A stretch of DNA of 64,000 bases from Pyrus communis (Eukaryota; Streptophyta; Magnoliopsida; Rosales; Rosaceae). The position numbers and the translations under genes are program-made. Below, one piece after another: positions 43,101-54,957 of this stretch (positions are counted from its first letter, which is position 1; each line of letters starts with the position of its first letter). The notes under the pieces were generated by a model. That model did not search any database and was not told the origin of the DNA. It saw only the letters and a program-made list of their open reading frames with translations. Location: NCBI RefSeq assembly GCF_963583255.1, contig NC_084809.1:4639501-4703500 (forward strand), read 5' to 3'.

Positions 43101-45558
43101 TGATTTGTTTTTGGATATTAATTTTTTATTAATTACCATCCTTGCATACTTAAATTATTTTGAATGGATATTTGTTTTTAGAACTTTTATGCATGTGACC
43201 GATTCAAATTAATTTTTATTTATAGGTATGACTAGTGGGAAAGTTAGTTGTCTGGCAGATAGTGCAACCACGCACATAGTTTTGCGTGAACGTATCTATT
43301 TCACTAACTTCATACATAAGAATACACCTCTAACAACCTTCTCAGGCCCATCCAACCTGATCAAAGGATACGATAAGGCACGTATAATGTTGTCCAATAG
43401 CATAATTTTGACCATTAATGAGGCACTCTATTCTCCGCATTTCGGAAGAACGTTGTTGAGTTTCAAGGACATTAGAGACAATAATTACCACGCTGAAACC
43501 TATGTAGAAAATGGAGTTGAATTTCTATGCATAACTTCTTACAAATATGGTCAGAAACGTATTCTAGAGAAGATGGAGCGTATCCCAAGTGGTTTGTATA
43601 CTATGACCATACGTCCTATTGAAAGCCACTATGTGGCCGACCTTACCTCTAGGACCTTGCACGAAATTACACTTTGGTATGATCGTTTGGGACACCCTAG
43701 ACGAATATCGATGCGCCGTATCCTCAAATCATCACATGGGCATCCATTAACCCGAAATTTAGGTTCGATTCAAAGAATCGCATGTCAAACCTGTTGTATG
43801 AGAAAACTTATTATTAAGCTTTCTTATGACAAGATTTATTCGAATCCTCATATTTTTCAACAAAGGATTCAGGGGGGACATTTGTGGACCGATTCACCCT
43901 TCATGCGGACCATTTAGATATTTTATGGTTTTGGTTGACGCTTCCACATATTGGTCACACATGTGTTTATTGTCCACAAGGAACACTGCATTCTTCAAAC
44001 TATTGGCTTAGGTTATCAAGCTTAAAGCTCACCACCCTGATTATCTGATCAAATCTATTTGATTGGATAATGGTGGAGAATTCACATCTAAAACTTTTGA
44101 TGACTATTGCATGTCGGTTTGGGTTGAAGTTGAACATCCAGTACCTCATGTTCACACCCAGAACAGCCTAGCAGAGGCATTCATTAAGCGCTTACAAATG
44201 ATTACTCGATTGTTGGTCATACGTACTAAGCTCCCGATTGCTGCTTGGGGCCATGCAATATTGCACGCAGCTATGTTGGTCCGCTTGAGGCCTATTGCGA
44301 CCCAACCATATAACGTCTTTCAGTTGGTTACCAGATACGAACCTGACATATTGTATGTGTGCATTTTTGGTTGTGCGGTCTATGTGCCGATTTCGCCGCC
44401 CTTATGTACAAAAATGGGGCCTCAGCAAAGGATGAGAATCTATGTCGGATATGATTCTCCTTCAATTATTCATTACTTAGAACCTTTGATAGGCGATCTG
44501 TTTACCGCTTGTTTCGTAGATTGTCACTTCAATGAGATAGTCTTCTCGTTGTTAGGGAAGATAAGAACGTCAACATTCTTGAAGAATGACTCGAATTATT
44601 GTGGATGACTCCCACTTTGTTTCATTTAGATCCCCGCACCGCTTAGTCTGAAACTTAAGTACATCGCATAGCTTAGAGCATGCCAGATGCTTTCACCGAT
44701 ATAGTGCGAATGACATGATCATATATTCCAGCTGCGAATGTGCCTGTAAAGATGGATGTACCAAATGTACGATGGACTTCCCTCCTGGAGGCCTGAGATG
44801 CCACTTTGGCCGATCTACGTACATTAGCGGCTAGCCAATCATCTGGCCCCCACTCCCCCCGCCCCCCACCCCCCACAAAAGCATAGTAGACCACTTGGTT
44901 CAAAGGATTCACACCCCCGGAAGAGGAAACCCACAACATATGCATCTGAAAAACCTACCATGAATCTGACTGTCACCTACTCATTCTATCCAACTTATGA
45001 GGAAATTCTAGATTACGGAAGCGTCCTTGAAGAGACGAATTCACCTCCCGAGAATCGTGAGATTTCGGTCCATTATGCTAGCTTGGATGATGTTTGGTGT
45101 AGAAATGAGATGATCGTCGACGATGCATTAGTATATGCAGTAGCTACTGAGATTATGTTGAGTGATGACATTACTCCTGAAGTATACTTGCTTGATCTTA
45201 ATGTACTATTTTCCCTTACAATTAGGAGCATTTTTCCCACTGGATTTTTGCTACCTAACGAGGTTTTGACGAGGCGCCTACCTTGGGTTGATCATATCCC
45301 TGATGACGTCCCCTAAACGTTTCATTTAACTTTGCATTACTCACTCATTTTTCCTTAGACTATATATTTTGTCCTTACTCGGGTTTTTACCATAGCCTTT
45401 GGAGGATAATGATTTCTTCTCTGTGTTATTATTATAAATAAAGGCACTGCGTAGGGGGAATAACATATCCTCTACACAACTCTACAAACACATCACTCTC
45501 TCTATATTTTCTCTGTGCCGCCGGCCCACTCTTCCCTGTTAGTTAAATATAGGCCACA
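40190..45558 (+). mobile_element. Copia-B: Ty1/Copia element lacking reverse transcriptase
   Basis: Similar LTR-like ends lie at about 40190-40415 and 45400-45558, sharing TATAAATAAAGGC, TTGCGTAGGGG or CTGCGTAGGGGG, TGTGCCGCCGGCCCACTC and AGTTAAATATAGGCCACAA. Downstream of the left one is CGTTATCAGCACG, a primer-site type I associate with some plant Copia elements (recollection). The interior has gag, zinc knuckle, protease and integrase relics and then a degenerate tail; reverse transcriptase and RNase H are absent. Outer LTR ends and TSD are not resolved because it lies in a repeat. Between 40416 and 41996 no gene is seen. Confidence 0.65.
41997..45316 (+). pseudogene. Copia-B gag-protease-integrase remains
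   Basis: The gag start (MSNLNKLDFTVLEVCGRNYL, KWVHDVKFHL) breaks frame at about 42185 and continues with EEDPRTLWVVLADRFDHQKD and VNEYNSEIYRIQSLL to 42540. A CCHC knuckle (CYRCGSNDHWSHVC) at 42793-42834 is followed at once by a stop. The protease/pre-integrase piece (43228-43917) has SCLADSATTHIVLR, with DSA where DSG is usual, and LWYDRLGHP. Integrase pieces are FRGDICGPIHP, LDNGGEFTSKTFDDYC and HTQNSLAEAFIKRLQ. A MPDAFTDI..IPAANVPVK-like segment and an acidic tail (44960-45316) end it. Confidence 0.7.
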
Positions 45559-46080
45559 ATAGTGGATAAGTTATCTGTTTATCGTGGAAAGTGATGAATA
45601 AGTTATCTGTTTATTGTGGAAAGTGACGAATAAGTTATATGTTTATCGTGGAAATAGTGGATATGTTATCTGTTTATCGTGCAGATTAACAAAGTGTGAA
45701 ATTTGAGAGAACATAGTGTGAAGTTAAAAAAAAAAAAGGTGGTGGAGAAGTTATCTGCATATCGTGGAGATTAACATAGTGTGAAATTTGAGAGAACAGT
45801 GTCAAGTTAAAAAAAAAAAAGGTGGTGGAGAAGTTATCTGCATATCGTGGAGATTAACATGGTGTGAAATTTGAGAGAACATAATGTCAAGTTAAAAAAA
45901 AAAAGGTGGTGGAGAAGTTATCTGCATATTGTGGAGATATTTTTTGTTTGTTTCTTTTTAAAATACTAGTAATGGGCCCACACACGATATGCGTGCGAGA
46001 AATTAACATGGTGGAAAGTTAAAAAAATTTAAAAAGTGGTGGAAAAGTTATCTGTATATCGTAGGGATATGTTTTTATCT
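45559..46080. repeat. Minisatellites: 33-bp units, then four units of about 84 bp, then a Helitron-like hairpin end
   Basis: GTTATCTGTTTATCGTGGAA recurs about every 33 bp (from 45566). From 45664 a longer unit (GTTATCTGCATATCGTGGAG, ATTAACATAGTGTGAAATTT, GAGAGAACA, AAGTTAAAAAAA) recurs at 45748, 45831 and 45915. At about 45967 ATACTAGTAATGGGCCCACA with a GCACGCATATCGTGTG hairpin (minus strand) resembles a Helitron 3' end (hairpin about 10 nt before CTAG). Confidence 0.6.
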
Positions 46081-48297
46081 TTTTTGTGTGTGTTTTAGAT
46101 TTACTTTGATGACATGTGAGTGAGGAAAAAAAAAACCAAAATTTTGTTGTGCGAAATTGATTTTTTTCCTGCTATTTTCTTTTAATTATGCAAGAAGGGT
46201 TATCGGTTATTGGTATTTTTTCTCTTTTAATTATACAATTGAAGAAAATGAAAACTAACGAAAAGTCCAAAAAAAAAACTTTAGTTTTAATAAAAATGGA
46301 CAAATAACGGTGTAGTGAATAGTATAAAAAAAATGTAAAAATATGATTTTTTTGTTAAAAATGAACAGTACTGAAAATATGTCGTTAAAACTCCCTTGAA
46401 GAAAAGCTTTTTATTCAAGTGGCTCTCCAATCGTATAGTATTTTGCTCGAACCATTACCGATTTTCTCATAGAAGTGAAATTCTTAAATAAACGCCCATA
46501 TTTTTACTATATATTATTATTATTTTCTCGAAAAATAAGAAGAAAAAAACAAATGCACATATTATACGTAGAGTAATTTTTACTTTACTATTTTAAGTTT
46601 CACAAAAGTTGCATTTTGTTACAGTTACGTATTTTCATCATAGTTTCATACTTGAAATTTGGTTTTATGTCATTTTTATACGTATGTAAGTCTATCCCTC
46701 AATTACTGTGGCAACTTTGGCCCACCAAAAATTTAAAATTATTAAAAACAAAAAGAAAAAAAAATTAATAAAGAAAATCTATTTTTCGAACTTGGATCCT
46801 TTCCTGAGCTCATCCAACGGTCCAAGTGATTTGGTTAGAAGGGATCCCAATCCCTATTTTTCTCCCATACAGCAACCAACCCCACGCCACCGCACACCCC
46901 CGTTCGCATTCCCCCACCACGCAATCTCGCCCTCGTTTCTGACCAGCCGTTGGTCGAATCTGCGATTGGCTTGAAACGAGGCGGTTGTCCGATGCACATT
47001 GGTTGACCACGAATTCAATTTGACCCACGACCCGACCCGCTTCATCTCTTGACCCAAAAAACAAGCCTGACCAACTTTATTCGCCGAATCTGCAATGTTT
47101 ACAATAAGATCGAATCTTTTGCGCTTGTTTTAGTAGCTGGCCTCTCTTTACCTCTATAATTAATTTATCCTTTATGACAATAAAGTTATAAAAATGAAAT
47201 TTATTAACACATGGTCTTCAATTACGTTGGCAATATGAGTTAACTCTCAATACGCCATCGTACTGATTTTCAAGCATACACGTAGATAACAAATGGGTGA
47301 TGCGTGAACATGTGTGTTCTTTTGGGCTTTCAAACGAAGGACAACCTGTTCTGATACTATGAATGAAGTTGGACTTCTATTAAAAACCAATTAGCAATAT
47401 ATAGAGTAGTCTAACCTCTTATAAACATGTTCAAGGTCCCTCCTCTCATCAATGTAGGATTCATTCTCAACACGTCTCATCATGTGCGACGAATTTTCAA
47501 GCTTAACACGTGAACAACGCAACTCAGGTGACGTGGAGCACATATAACTGTTAAGTTTCACACATGAAACAATTTGCTCTAATAACATTAAAGAAGTTGA
47601 AGATTTGAACTCGTTTACTATGCCCGTAACATTGGCTTTACTGGCAAGGGCCCAGGGGTGGTGTGTTCTTCGTTTTTTTCTTTTCATTTTTAGTGAATTT
47701 GCATTTTTGAATTTGCTGTAGAAGTTGGGAGTAGTGGCCGGTGTTGTGGGTGGGATTAGGAGGGGTTGTGACGTCAGGCGCGTTGAAGGTAAAGAGATTA
47801 TACTTGTGTTTTTTTTTTTTTTTTTTTTTTCAATTTATTTCAGATAAAACTGAAAATTCAAGAAAATATTTTAAAACTTAGGCGTGAAAACAAATTTATT
47901 ACCCATGAAATAAAATTTCTTATAATTTTTTATGCTCCCCAATTTATTGTCTAATATGTGGAGTATCTGCTTAAATATCTGATACTTAAAAAATTCCTTC
48001 TATGACACGATATATTACCATGATGTCGTTGTATGCTAACATAATTAAAATATGTGTATTTTTATTCTAATATTTTTATTTTCTCGTCACAAAAATGCAT
48101 AGTGATATACTCATACCATTTTGTTGTTATCTTTCTAGTCACACGGAAAAAAATCTATGTCGAAATTAGTGGAATATCTGGTACCGTACACACTGATAAT
48201 GTGCTGCTTATCTGTCATGCAACACTGGAATTCTCCACACCAGTGATCATACACTGTTTTCGTACACACTCAGAAAAATGGTGCCTACTTTGCGACC
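46081..48297. other. Intergenic region without a supported gene
   Basis: It has AT-rich low-complexity DNA, a GC-rich patch (46795-47060) whose opposite-strand frames look unrelated to any family I know, a dispersed repeat (47355-47600, same family as 26027-26335) and a T tract (47810-47830). Confidence 0.5.
47355..47600. repeat. Dispersed repeat, same family as 26027-26335
   Basis: TTAAAAACCAATTAGCAATA, then TCTTATAAACATGTTCAAGG and TCAGGTGACGTGGAGCACAT occur in the family order, ending near ACATTAAAGAAGTTGA. Confidence 0.5.
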
Positions 48298-48410
48298 CCA
48301 AACACATGCAGATAATGTGGTTGATTGAGTAGGTGGTCGGTTTAAAAAGCATACAATCATATGGGACCGCGACGGCCATTGCATAGTGCAAAGGCAATGT
48401 AATTTTGCTT
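48298..48410 (-). other. Conserved upstream block, copy 2
   Basis: CCCCAAACACATGCAG, TGGTTGATTGAGTAGG, CGGTTTAAAAAGCATACA and GGGACCGCGACGGCCATTGC match the blocks at 4803, 54370 and 62745. It lies just 3' of G3, so it may be the promoter relic of psiB. Confidence 0.45.
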
Positions 48411-48963
48411 ATTGGAATGACATTTTAACTTGTTCGCGCGGAAAAAGAATTAGATAGATTACATATATTGTCACAGAGGAGTCAAACAATATAATGTCAT
48501 TTGGAGTGAGATTAACAGGTGACATTGCGTTATTGGACTAAGACACTACTGTAGTGGTGTTCCCAATTCAGTTAAGTCATTCTCGTTGATATGAGATCCC
48601 CTTTTAAACTCAGCTACTTGAAGAGGAAGAACGTTATATTTGTGCCCCAATGATTCATCAAAGAAACACCAACATATGCAGATTCTGCACTGTTTGCGCA
48701 GCGCTCGATCAATGTCCAAGAAGCACAACGAGAAGATGTTCCCTTATTGGCGTTATGCATTGTTCATTGCTGCCATTGTTGGTAACGTTTGTGCAAAAGT
48801 TTCTAATGTTCCACGAACTATTTAAGCTTTTAAGTACAGTAGAAGCGAATCATCTTCCCCAAGTCCAAAACTTATTGGCTAAAGAAAAAGCATATACATG
48901 GCCTCTCTTTACAAGTTTCTTAACAAGAAGCAAATCCAACACAAACTAAAGATAACATAGGAA

Positions 48964-51900
48964 TTAAAACAACTTTTCTTGGTTCCCATCAAATATCCCC
49001 GGTCCAAAAGTAGAAATTAATAACTTGGCAAGGAACGGAAATTGCATCCATATGAACGAGGCAACTGGAACACTGACAAGCAAAATGCTTGGAATAACAA
49101 TCGCTTTTTTTCTGTTAAGCATCATGTAAAGTGCACAAGAAAAGGCAATCATCATGGTTGCGATAGATAAAAAGAGGGTGAAAAGACCTATTATCATTTT
49201 TGTGGGCAATGATTTGAGGAAATCATCTTCAGAATAGCGTGATGTGAGAATTCCCAGAAACATGATAACTGAAGTTGTGGAAGAAAAGAGTGAGACTGCA
49301 TCCGAAACTATAAAAGTTGTGAATACCTTTTGACTTAAGAATGTAGGAAGACCTGTATCTCCATTATTTTCGCCAGAAACTGTGAATGCTGCGGCAAACA
49401 TCATGGTAACAATGAGGGCACCTACAACTATACAAGAAGTTGATGTGTTTTTCATTGATTCTTCTGCCTCTTTCCCCAATTCTTTATGGCTCTTCATAAA
49501 TACTTCACGTGGCGTCATATGATCTTTATTTATAGATTCACGATCATTGCGATCTACAACACTCTCCACCTCCTGCATTTCATCCAACCAAAGAACTATT
49601 TAATGATGTGACTGTGAAGTACATCTCTTCATATCCTTGAACAATATTTTCCCTTTGAGACACCATTATGAAGTACTTATTGTTATTTGACAATGCGAGT
49701 TTGTAAGTAACAACATATACTTAAACATGATAATATATATGTATATACATGAGCGCTCAAACTCTAACTGGTTAGTAAATTAATATGACGTTAATCACTA
49801 GTTTAGGCTCACTCCACAGCTAACCACTAGTTTAGGCTCACTCCAAAACAAAACTTCATGATCCAAACTGTTCATTTTGAAAATCATCATTCGAAGATCA
49901 CCCATACAAAATATTAGTAAAAAATTGGAAATATAAACATAAACATATATAGATAAATAGATAAATAGTCACCTTGAACCATGTCATTGAGGAAATACTT
50001 CCTACTGTATGTAGCATATTATTGCCAAACTTATCAACGAGGCCGACAACCTCACTTCTTTTCATTTTGGTCAATTTTACTACATCACTTTGATCGGAGT
50101 CATCAAAGGCATGTATAAGATTATAAACTTTGTGCTGACGACATTCAGTGGCAACTTGGAACAAGTTCTGTCCTTTTTCGTTCCGAATTAAGGTTAAGGC
50201 GAATGAGGAAGCTTTGCATAAATGAGTAATATACTCCACATGCCCTTTTTCTGCTGCTACGAACAATTCTTTGTTCAAGCATACGATTTGGTCAAAATCC
50301 CTATTTTCTATCAAATTCTCAAACATGAGGGGTAGAAACTGGTTGACTCTCTCATGCATCAATTTCATCCGATATATACGATTGATTCCTAAGTTCATTG
50401 AAACAAATAAAAATTACAAACATTTTAAAATATAATATTGACTATTAATTTAACAATAATAATAATTCCTCAATTTAACGATAAGAATATGTGGCCTACC
50501 CAAAAGTTCTGGGAGCTTCGTCACCAGTCCTCGGATATATAAACCCAGTACTGCAATGCAAGTCCAATATTATGGCCATAAACGTTGGTTAATACACACA
50601 CACACACGCTATAATAAAACAAGGGGAAAAAAAGAAGAAGGAATGAAAGATAGGTATAGGACAGTATATCAGCTAGAAACAACTTGAGCTTGTAGTGGGT
50701 TTGGCTTGTAGAAGAAGCAAGTCAACACTTAGCTTGAGCTAGTTAGACAAACCAAGCTTGAGCAGCGTGATAGTTTGTTTGGCTAGACTCAGTTATAGCC
50801 ATAAGTAGGAAGTGTAAATACAATTAAGATGTTCATACATGTATATTTGTAGTAGCATTATAGAACAACTTACCATGGCATTAACAAAAACCAAATCGCA
50901 ATTCAAACACGTAATATACCTACGGAAATGAGACTCTGATTCTCTTTTTGGTCTGACACATGCCTTTGATCACTCTGAATATCGTTGTCGATGGGAGGAA
51001 GATCTTTTATGCGTATACCTATCAAGAAAAGAACATAAGCCCAAACATATTAATCGAATCAAAAACTTCTGAAGCTAAGTTTTTTTATGTTTTGTACTCA
51101 TTCAGTACTTCTAATTGGATAATTACTCTATCATAAGAATGTTAATTGCTATAAATGTCACGAACCAAACATATATAAGCCTGGAAGTAAATGATATATA
51201 TTACATGGCTATAAGTTTCGAGCATTTTTTTAACATTCCGAAAGAACTCGGCCCTTAAACCAACATGGGACATTGCTATAAGTGTTATGCTCGTTCATTT
51301 GTTCTTGCTCAATGTCTTGGTCTTTTTCATCCTCTAATGGGCGCTCTTGAGGCCTATCTCCTTTAGGCCCACAGACAGCTCTATCTTATTTTAATGGTCC
51401 AACAGGACCTTGTGCTAACACAGACATATATTGTTTTTTTTTTTTTTTTTTTTTTCAGAAAATTAGAGTCCGCTTAATCAGTTATTTGTTGCTGCAAAAA
51501 CTGATTCGTTAGATCAAACATGGGTAAACAAAACACTAACTACAAAATCTGTTGATGTTAATCTTTTGAACATAGTAGAGCTAAAGGATATTTATTGTGG
51601 AGGGTAACTCTGAAAATTGCAGTCATGGAATAAAGGCATATATGAGGAGCAAATAAAAAGTGGTATTGTACTAACCGTAATACATCAAATTTTCCCAGAA
51701 ATTGAGCCGGCATCCACTTAAGCAAGCAGAACGGTTACTAGCCAATGTTAATAAGGGAAAATCTCCGTTGTAGTCTTTACCCATGCCCAATTGTGAATAA
51801 CGCTGAATCAAATCCCACGCAATATCTATATATAATAGAAGTGTGAATAAAAAAAAAGAACATTGTGAGTTTGCAGAAAAAATTTGCAACAAAAAAATTC

Positions 51901-53758
51901 ACACGGGCAAAGAAGATACAAGGCAGTGACATTACTAATTGGTCATGTTTGAAAGTCGATCGATTCTATCCCTTACCAAATCTATGGAGGTGAAAACCGA
52001 GAGAAATTAGTTGAGCGGCATCCCTAACGTGTAGAGTGTCGTGTGGAGTGACCGAATACAGATAACGAGCCATTCTTTCCCATTTGACAACCTCTGAGCC
52101 TCGACAACTAGAGGAGTCGTCCTGTTGCCGATGGTATTGGCAGGTAAAATACTAAGTAACTTGTCGTTCTTTTCAACCATGCTTTTAGCTACGTCCACCC
52201 TATCTTGACAAAATGTTATTAAACGAAAAAGTGCTGTCAAACCAAGATTGTCTTGTATTTCCAAGTCTTCCTTTGTCATTGACTCCACCAGCTGTTTTAT
52301 GATGCGCACCCTACTTCTGAAATTCCAGAGGGCGTAGTGAAGAGCTGTACCGCCACCTGGAATTCTGTCATCTGAAATTCTTTCACTTCCGAGCTCGTGA
52401 TGGTTGCGAAGTAACTTGATCGCATTATCCCAATCTCCCGACTTCACAGATTTGACGAAAGTTTCCCGGATATCATTGCCACTGTTCTCATCATGTCCTG
52501 CGTGCCATGTTTTATATACAAATTCTAACATTGTTAATATAACTTCTCTTAGCAATCGATACAGATTTAATTAGTATTGATTAGAATTATATACAAGTCT
52601 TAATATATATACCTCCAGTGCGCCCTTCCTCCTTTGCCAACTCTGGGATGGCATCATGTTGAATGGTTCGTGTTGGATACGCTTGAACAAGTATCCTCTC
52701 GTCTGAAAAAGGAAATCTTGGTGTTCAGATATTACTATTGTAAGAATATGAGCATTAGTATGAGTCTGTGAATTTAGTTCTTGAATTCAAGATTGAATAG
52801 GAAGTCTTGTTGGGAATGGATTTGTAATCCATGTTGTTCTGAAACACCTGAGGAACAAAGATATTGAACTACTATTTGAATAGAATCGGTTTTCTATATG
52901 GATTTTAATAGGGGAATCCTTATAGAACTTGGCTACGTTGTATATATAGTGGCCTCTGCTCTCACAGTTTGCATGCTCTATCATCGGACTAAGACCTATT
53001 ATTAGTTAGAGCAAAAGTTAGAGCAAACTGATTATTGGAGAGAGGAGAAGGTGCACTGCTTGTTTGCTGCAGAACTTGGACATGGCTGCTTCTTCTAGTT
53101 CGTCTGCAGGTAAGTTTCTTCTCTGTGCTACAGGATTATGAATTGGGTTTTGTGTTTTGATCACTGTGATTAATATCACATGTTTCTGGTATATGTTTGT
53201 GCTAACAACCATTCAATTCTCAATTTGCCTTTTCTTTTTCCTTCTTACAAATGCCTGTGTTTGTGAGAAGTTCAGCTGGTATTGGAGAATAATCGTGCAC
53301 ACATTTCTACTTATCAATTTATGTCGTACCTCTTCCGTCTGATGATTGATCACGACCTGGATTCAATTTTTCTAACAAAGTATCCCATGCTTCTTTGGCC
53401 GTGGTTGCGCTCTTGATAAATTGATACGTATCATCCCCGCAAGAATTCTGGATTGCATATAAGGCCTTGACATTCTTCATCTTCCAAGCCTTAATTTCAG
53501 TTTTTTTTTTCTTCTGCTGTTTTGATAATTGGTAAATATCCCTAGTGAAAATAGGAAAATGAGAATATATGACATAAGTATGAATTTAAATACAATCTAA
53601 TTTCCAAATAATATGAATATCATAGAACATACATCAGTTGGAAAGGGGTCAATAAGAGGCGGTTTTTTATATGTGCCTTCGACAATATCCCAAAGATCTT
53701 CTGCCATCAAGTAAGTCTTAACCCGAGGACTCCAATCGTAATAGTTCAAGGTTAAGAA
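48964..53758 (-). pseudogene. G3: UBN2-like-ankyrin-PGG gene, near full length but frameshifted
   Basis: Recognisable exons, leftwards: 53758-53633 and 53516-53330 (gag-like module split by an extra intron-like gap; YYDWSPRVKTYLMAEDLWDI, then LYAIQNSCGDD and TAKEAWDTLLEKL), 52702-52613, 52497-51977, 51825-51676, 51018-50920, 50550-50500, 50388-49973 and 49572-48964. Splice sites and phases match G2. Defects: exon 3 is 521 nt and its frame breaks near 52105-52120, so it ends at a stop at 52007 unless one base is missing from the sequence. The first gag-like piece has no ATG, and VPIVLNL sits in a different frame from YYDW. The ALQMQRELQ signature is missing before WFK. The PGG domain reads VSGENNG instead of PGG, though four helices remain. 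It could still be expressed as a shorter protein from the 3' exons. Confidence 0.75.
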
Positions 53759-53833
53759 CTATAGGAACAAAGGAAAAAAAATTTGAAACAAAGGAAGTCT
53801 AAGCATACCTTAAACGATGGACACATAAAAAAG

Positions 53834-54170
53834 TCAGTGACGAGACGGCCCAAATGTGATGACAAACTTGAACAACCACCAAGGCATGTAAGGATAAGGG
53901 CTCTGAGAAACCATATACCCCCGGATGATATCTGCAAATAATACTCGTCTTAGAATCTCAACAGGAATTTGGGGCCAATTCGGGATTTTAGCTATGACAG
54001 AGATTGGTGATGATGAGGCGATGCAAATGAAGGAGGCAAAGAGGTTGAAGGAGACGAAGAACAGAGATCGTCTCGATCTGCACATACAAATCACGATCAA
54101 ACCCCAACTTCAAAACCCGGCAATGAATTTCCCCTCCCCTTCCATCTGCTTCATTACTTTGGCGCAAGCC
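53834..54170 (-). other. Exon-like segment of unknown function upstream of G3, duplicated at 57541-57833
   Basis: The minus-strand frame MIVICMCRSRRSLFFVSFNL, ASSSPISVIAKIPNWPQIPV, EILRRVLFADIIRG is well conserved in the second copy (57541-57798). It follows a possible acceptor (TTGTATGTGCAG). The first 20 residues are hydrophobic. Conservation of the frame suggests an exon, perhaps a new 5' exon for G3, but I do not recognise the protein. Confidence 0.35.
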
Positions 54171-54957
54171 TAAAGCGCTAAATTTAAGGTTAAATGATCC
54201 GACCCAACACCCATCTCCTGCATATTGTTGTAAATGTGTTTAGCACGGACGGGGAAGACACGGTTTACGCTCCAGAAATGTCCACAACAGACACTGTTGT
54301 TTTTTTTTTTGCACTCTCTACTAGAATTCTGCGGAAAGGTAACCTGTTGATCGCACGTAACTATGGTTCCATTTCTCACCCCAAACACAAACAATTTGAT
54401 GATTGAGTAGGTGTCGGTTTAAACATCATAAATTCATTGCTTGTGGATTGACTATGTCAGGACCACAAGTAAGAAAATGTACCATGAGCTTTGGCGACTT
54501 CATGAGTGTAATGTCTTTACTGTAACAAAAGAAAGAGAAGGAAAAAAAATAAAAGGGGAAGTGTAATCTCACCGTTGATGTGATGGATGTCCTTCTTTTT
54601 CTGGTCCACTTATATTCTTTTTATTTTCATCTCTTTACGTGATCTAGAACTCCAAAAACACATAATTAAAGAAAGGGATTGAGAAGAGTTACTACTCAAT
54701 CCACTTAGTTGACCATACACAGAATTTTATGCTTATAATTAAAATTGTTTATATTATAAATTGATCTAAAAAGATTATCTCTACAAAAAAACAATTAAAA
54801 CTAAGAATGTTTGATCAGTCAATTGTAGTGAATAAATAAACGGTCCGTAACTTATTTAAGAATCCATCCATCTATGTTTTACAATTCGATGACCAAATAA
54901 TCTCATTTTTTAATAGAATTTTTGTAGAGATGATCTTAATACAATGATCTATAATAT
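53905..54957. repeat. Duplicated G3 5' flank, copy 1
   Basis: Aligns with 57610-57833 plus 62549-63526, the second copy being split by Copia-C. Shared landmarks are AACAGGAATTTGGGGCCAAT, TCCGACCCAACACCCATCTC, the conserved upstream block (54370-54470) and CCGTTGATGTGATGGATGTC. Homology stops near 54957 and 63526. Confidence 0.85.

Noticed and set aside
45559..45945. CRISPR-like regular repeats
   Set aside because: The units are contiguous without unique spacers, in a plant genome; this is a minisatellite.
46800..47060. Possible small gene on the minus strand in a GC-rich patch
   Set aside because: Frames on both strands overlap; no start context, domain or splice pattern, and no second copy to test conservation.
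53752..53937. Open frame just upstream of the G3 gag-like exon
   Set aside because: It is intron-like T-rich sequence on the minus strand and shares no homology with family exon 1.
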